Shown here piece by piece: positions 61,833 to 64,000 of a stretch of 64,000 bases of DNA. Location: contig NZ_CP137573.1 of the NCBI RefSeq assembly GCF_033343995.1, positions 4,745,001 to 4,809,000 on the forward strand. The letters run 5' to 3'. Made by a program: the position numbers and the translations under genes. The notes beneath the pieces are model-generated. The model did not search any database, was not told the origin of the DNA, and was given only the letters and a program-made list of their open reading frames with translations. Position 1 is the stretch's first letter. The number at the start of each line of letters is the position of its first letter. Origin of the DNA: Streptomyces sp. HUAS YS2 (GTDB taxonomy: Bacteria > Actinomycetota > Actinomycetes > Streptomycetales > Streptomycetaceae).

Positions 61833-62248
61833 CGACGACGGCCTGGCAGGTGGTGCGGTTCGCACTCGTCGGGGCGGTGAACACGGGCACGTACTACGGC
61901 CTCTACCTGCTGTTCGGTCTGCGGCTGCCCTACCTCGCCGCCCACGTGCTGGCGTTCCTGCTGTCCATGGTCGGCTCGTTCTTCCTGACCTCGTACTTCA
62001 CCTACCGCACCCGGCCCACCTGGCGGAAGTTCCTGCTCTTCCCGCTCACCAACGCGGCCAACTTCGTCATCACCACGGTGGGGGTGTACGTGCTGGTGGA
62101 CCTGGCCGGTCTGTCCGCCCGGTACGCCCCGCTGATCGCCGCCGCGGGCGCCGTCCCCGTGACGTTTCTGCTCTCCCGAACGATCATGCTGCGACCCGAC
62201 ACCACCCGAACGCACGAGTCGTTGGTCGAAACAGTCGCTTCGAAGTAG
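61829..62248 (+). CDS. GtrA-family flippase-like protein
   Basis: A 139-residue protein with four helices and the family motifs RFALVGAVNTGTYYGLY and FLLSMVGSFFLTSYFTYR. GtrA proteins are thought to flip polyprenyl-phosphate sugars across the membrane. Its ATG overlaps the GT2 stop (ATGA), giving translational coupling. The GT2, this flippase and the divergent YfhO protein together form a complete synthesis-flip-transfer set. Confidence 0.88.
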   Translation: MTTTAWQVVRFALVGAVNTGTYYGLYLLFGLRLPYLAAHVLAFLLSMVGSFFLTSYFTYRTRPTWRKFLLFPLTNAANFVITTVGVYVLVDLAGLSARYAPLIAAAGAVPVTFLLSRTIMLRPDTTRTHESLVETVASK

Positions 62249-62299
62249 TGGCCCAGACCACGGCGACTGCCTAACATCGATCACCGCAAGGTCGTAAAG

Positions 62300-62974
62300 A
62301 TGACGAACGACCCACGCCGGGAGGCTCCTTTGCACCGCCGCACCGCGCTCTCCGTCTCCGCCGCGCTCCTCGCCGCGGCCCCGCTCCTCTCCGCCTGCGG
62401 GAGCGACGCGCACCCAGGCGCGGCGGCCGTCGTCGGGGGACAGCGGATCGAGGTCTCCAGCCTCCAGGCCCAGGTGAAGGACGTCCGGACGGCGCAGCAG
62501 GCCTCGCCGCAGTCCGCCCAGCTGCTCCAGGCGACCGGCGACCTCAGCCGGGAGAAGCTCAACGGCATGATCTTCGACCGGATCGTGGACCAGGTGGCGA
62601 AGGACCACGGGGTGACCGCGACCCGCGCCGAGATCCAGCGGACCCGGGCCCAGGCCGCCGCGCAGACCGGCGGCGAGGAGCAGCTCGCCGCGATGCTGCT
62701 CCAGCAGCAGGGCATCGCGCCGGACCAGATCGACGCCGCGGTCCGCCGGCAGATCCTGATGAACAAGGTCGCCGAGAAGATCGGCGCGACGAACACCCCC
62801 GAGGGCCAGAAGAAGCTGACCGAGGTGTTCACCGCGGCGTCGAAGAAGCTCGCCATCGACGTGAACCCGCGCTACGGCGCCTGGGACAACGACAAGATCC
62901 AGCTCGGCTCGTACAGCGCGCCGTGGATCAAGCAGCTCACGCAGCAGCCCCCGGCCATCGAGAGCGGCGCCTGA
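62300..62974 (+). CDS. SurA-N-like chaperone-type lipoprotein
   Basis: A 224-residue exported lipoprotein with lipobox LSAC after a hydrophobic helix. The rest is the helical SurA N-terminal chaperone fold (AAVVGGQRIEVSSLQAQV, then EKLNGMIFDRIVDQVAKDHGVT) without a rotamase domain. It probably helps fold exported proteins. The ATG at 62300 is used here, but a TTG at 62330 with GGGAGG five bases upstream gives a cleaner lipoprotein signal (LHRRTALSVS) and may be the true start. It lies just before mazG. Confidence 0.83.
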   Translation: MTNDPRREAPLHRRTALSVSAALLAAAPLLSACGSDAHPGAAAVVGGQRIEVSSLQAQVKDVRTAQQASPQSAQLLQATGDLSREKLNGMIFDRIVDQVAKDHGVTATRAEIQRTRAQAAAQTGGEEQLAAMLLQQQGIAPDQIDAAVRRQILMNKVAEKIGATNTPEGQKKLTEVFTAASKKLAIDVNPRYGAWDNDKIQLGSYSAPWIKQLTQQPPAIESGA

Positions 62975-62992
62975 CCCGGGTAGGTTCGAGGG

Positions 62993-63964
62993 GTGAACGC
63001 TGACAGCCCCGGCCGTATCGTCCTGCTCACCGCCAGCCACCGCGTGGCCCCCGGACTGCTGTCCTGGCCCGCGTGGCAGACGCTGCACGCCGCCGACCGG
63101 GTGCTGTGCCCCGACGAGCACCACCCGCAGCTGCCGTACCTGCGCGAGGCCGGCGTGGCCGTCGAGCACGGCCGCCCGTCGGCGCAGGACCTCGTCGAGG
63201 CGTGCGCCGGGGGGCGGACCGTCGTCGTGCTGCCCTCCGGCGAGGGCGACACGACCCTGACGGACGGACTCGCCCGGCTGGCCGGCTCCGGCCGCGTCGC
63301 CATGCCCGACCTGGAGCTGCTGCCCGGCTCGTACGACCTGCCCGGCGCGCGGCTGCTCGACCTCGTCCAGGTGATGGACCGGATCCGCCGCGAGTGCCCG
63401 TGGTCCTCGCGGCAGACCCACAAGGGCCTCGCGAAGTACGGCATCGAGGAGGCGTACGAACTCGTCGAGGCGATCGAGGACGGCGACCGGGACGAGCTGC
63501 GCGAGGAGCTCGGCGACGTGCTGCTCCAGGTCGTCTTCCACGCGCGGATCGCGGAGGAGTACGAGGACGCGGACGAGGCGTTCTCCATCGACGACGTGGC
63601 CGGCACCATCGTGGAGAAGCTCATCCACCGCCACCCCCATGTCTTCGGCGACGCGCACGCGGAGACCCCGGAGGACGTCAAGGAGCACTGGCTGCGCACG
63701 AAGGCGATCGAGAAGCAGCGCGAGTCCGTGACGGACGGCGTCCCCCTCGGTCAGCCCGGTCTCGCGCTCGCCGCGAAGCTGGCGGGCCGCGTCCGCACGG
63801 CGGGCCTCGAGGTGGAGCCGCCGTCCGGCGAGGGCATCGGCTACGAACTGCTCGCCCTCGCGGTCCGCGCCGAGGCGGCGGGCGTCGACCCGGAGGCCGC
63901 GCTGCGCGCGGCGGGCCGGGCGTACCGGGACGCGATCCGCGCGGCGGAGGGCACGGACGCCTAG
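62993..63964 (+). CDS. mazG: Nucleoside triphosphate pyrophosphohydrolase MazG
   Basis: A 323-residue protein that hydrolyses (d)NTPs to monophosphates, a housekeeping role in nucleotide pool cleaning. The N-terminal 110 residues resemble a degenerate tetrapyrrole-methylase-like domain found in actinobacterial MazG. The MazG domain then has EEAYELVEAIEDGD and LREELGDVLLQVVFHARIAEE, the E-E-x-x-E and E-x-x-D magnesium helices. The GTG start has TAGGTT 7 bp before it and no ribosome site, so the mRNA may be leaderless. The remaining 36 bp of the window hold no feature. Confidence 0.9.
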   Translation: MNADSPGRIVLLTASHRVAPGLLSWPAWQTLHAADRVLCPDEHHPQLPYLREAGVAVEHGRPSAQDLVEACAGGRTVVVLPSGEGDTTLTDGLARLAGSGRVAMPDLELLPGSYDLPGARLLDLVQVMDRIRRECPWSSRQTHKGLAKYGIEEAYELVEAIEDGDRDELREELGDVLLQVVFHARIAEEYEDADEAFSIDDVAGTIVEKLIHRHPHVFGDAHAETPEDVKEHWLRTKAIEKQRESVTDGVPLGQPGLALAAKLAGRVRTAGLEVEPPSGEGIGYELLALAVRAEAAGVDPEAALRAAGRAYRDAIRAAEGTDA

Positions 63965-64000
63965 GGTTCCCCCGGCGCCCGCGCCTCGGGGTCGTGCCAC

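Noticed and set aside
61733..64000. Minus-strand open frame spanning GtrA, SurA-like and MazG genes
   Set aside because: It crosses three independent, well-supported plus-strand genes and has the composition of an antisense frame.

Overview
The window is a chromosomal segment of a high-GC actinomycete, almost certainly a Streptomyces. The evidence is the very high third-position GC, frequent GTG starts, many 4-bp ATGA/GTGA gene overlaps, an LAETG sortase substrate, a Ser/Thr kinase, solitary LuxR regulators, a TamR/Tam pair and a DmdR/IdeR-type iron box. About 50 protein genes and one tRNA are supported. There is no CRISPR array, prophage, transposase or rRNA. Most of the window looks like conserved core chromosome. 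The strongest accessory character is in 25.2-32.3 kb.

Layout. 0-8.6 kb: two tandem paralogous membrane-anchored proteins (minus strand), an ABC-F ATPase, two tandem membrane-anchored PQQ-type propeller proteins, and a LuxR regulator whose receiver lacks the phospho-acceptor Asp. 8.6-14.6 kb: the Leloir operon galT-galE-galK, a second LuxR regulator, and divergent tamR / tam (trans-aconitate methyltransferase) plus a VOC protein around an 18-bp palindrome. 14.6-19.3 kb: an acyl desaturase-TetR operon with a palindrome at its promoter, divergent from ppc. 19.3-25.3 kb (minus strand): sortase-anchored protein, small membrane protein, pth, rplY, a peptidase remnant, prs, glmU, tRNA-Gln(UUG).

25.3-32.3 kb: a lower-GC gene with helix-turn-helix and LAGLIDADG-like segments abutting tRNA-Gln, an orphan histidine kinase, then a compact set of polymorphic-toxin/immunity-type genes: SUKH-3, YwqJ-type deaminase, a WHH-nuclease-like/SUKH fusion, and a 786-residue YrhB-like/Pro-rich/deaminase/SUKH-4 fusion carrying 165-bp tandem repeats. 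32.4-38.8 kb: coiled-coil DivIVA-like protein, MFS exporter, and a MacB-like ABC ATPase-permease pair preceded by a cluster of hairpins. 38.9-49.6 kb: mfd, secreted SGNH esterase, a phosphatase-TetR operon divergent from an SCO6745-like protein, a small MT0933-like protein, a secreted HNH-type nuclease lipoprotein, a GNAT-like protein and two exported proteins.

49.7-64 kb: a solitary HTH-HsdM-HsdS-like fusion whose catalytic NPPF reads HPPF, a membrane protein overlapping a Ser/Thr kinase-TPR gene, a methyltransferase, a secreted ricin-lectin protein, a DHFR-fold protein, an iron-box-controlled membrane protein, an envelope glycosylation set (YfhO, GT2, GtrA), a SurA-like lipoprotein and MazG.

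Functionally the window combines central carbon metabolism (gal, ppc, tam/tamR), envelope precursor supply (galE, glmU, GT2/GtrA/YfhO), translation and nucleotide housekeeping (rplY, pth, tRNA-Gln, prs, mazG), transcription-coupled repair (mfd), and several one-component regulators sitting beside their probable operators. All functional calls are from reading translations and motifs; no database search was run.
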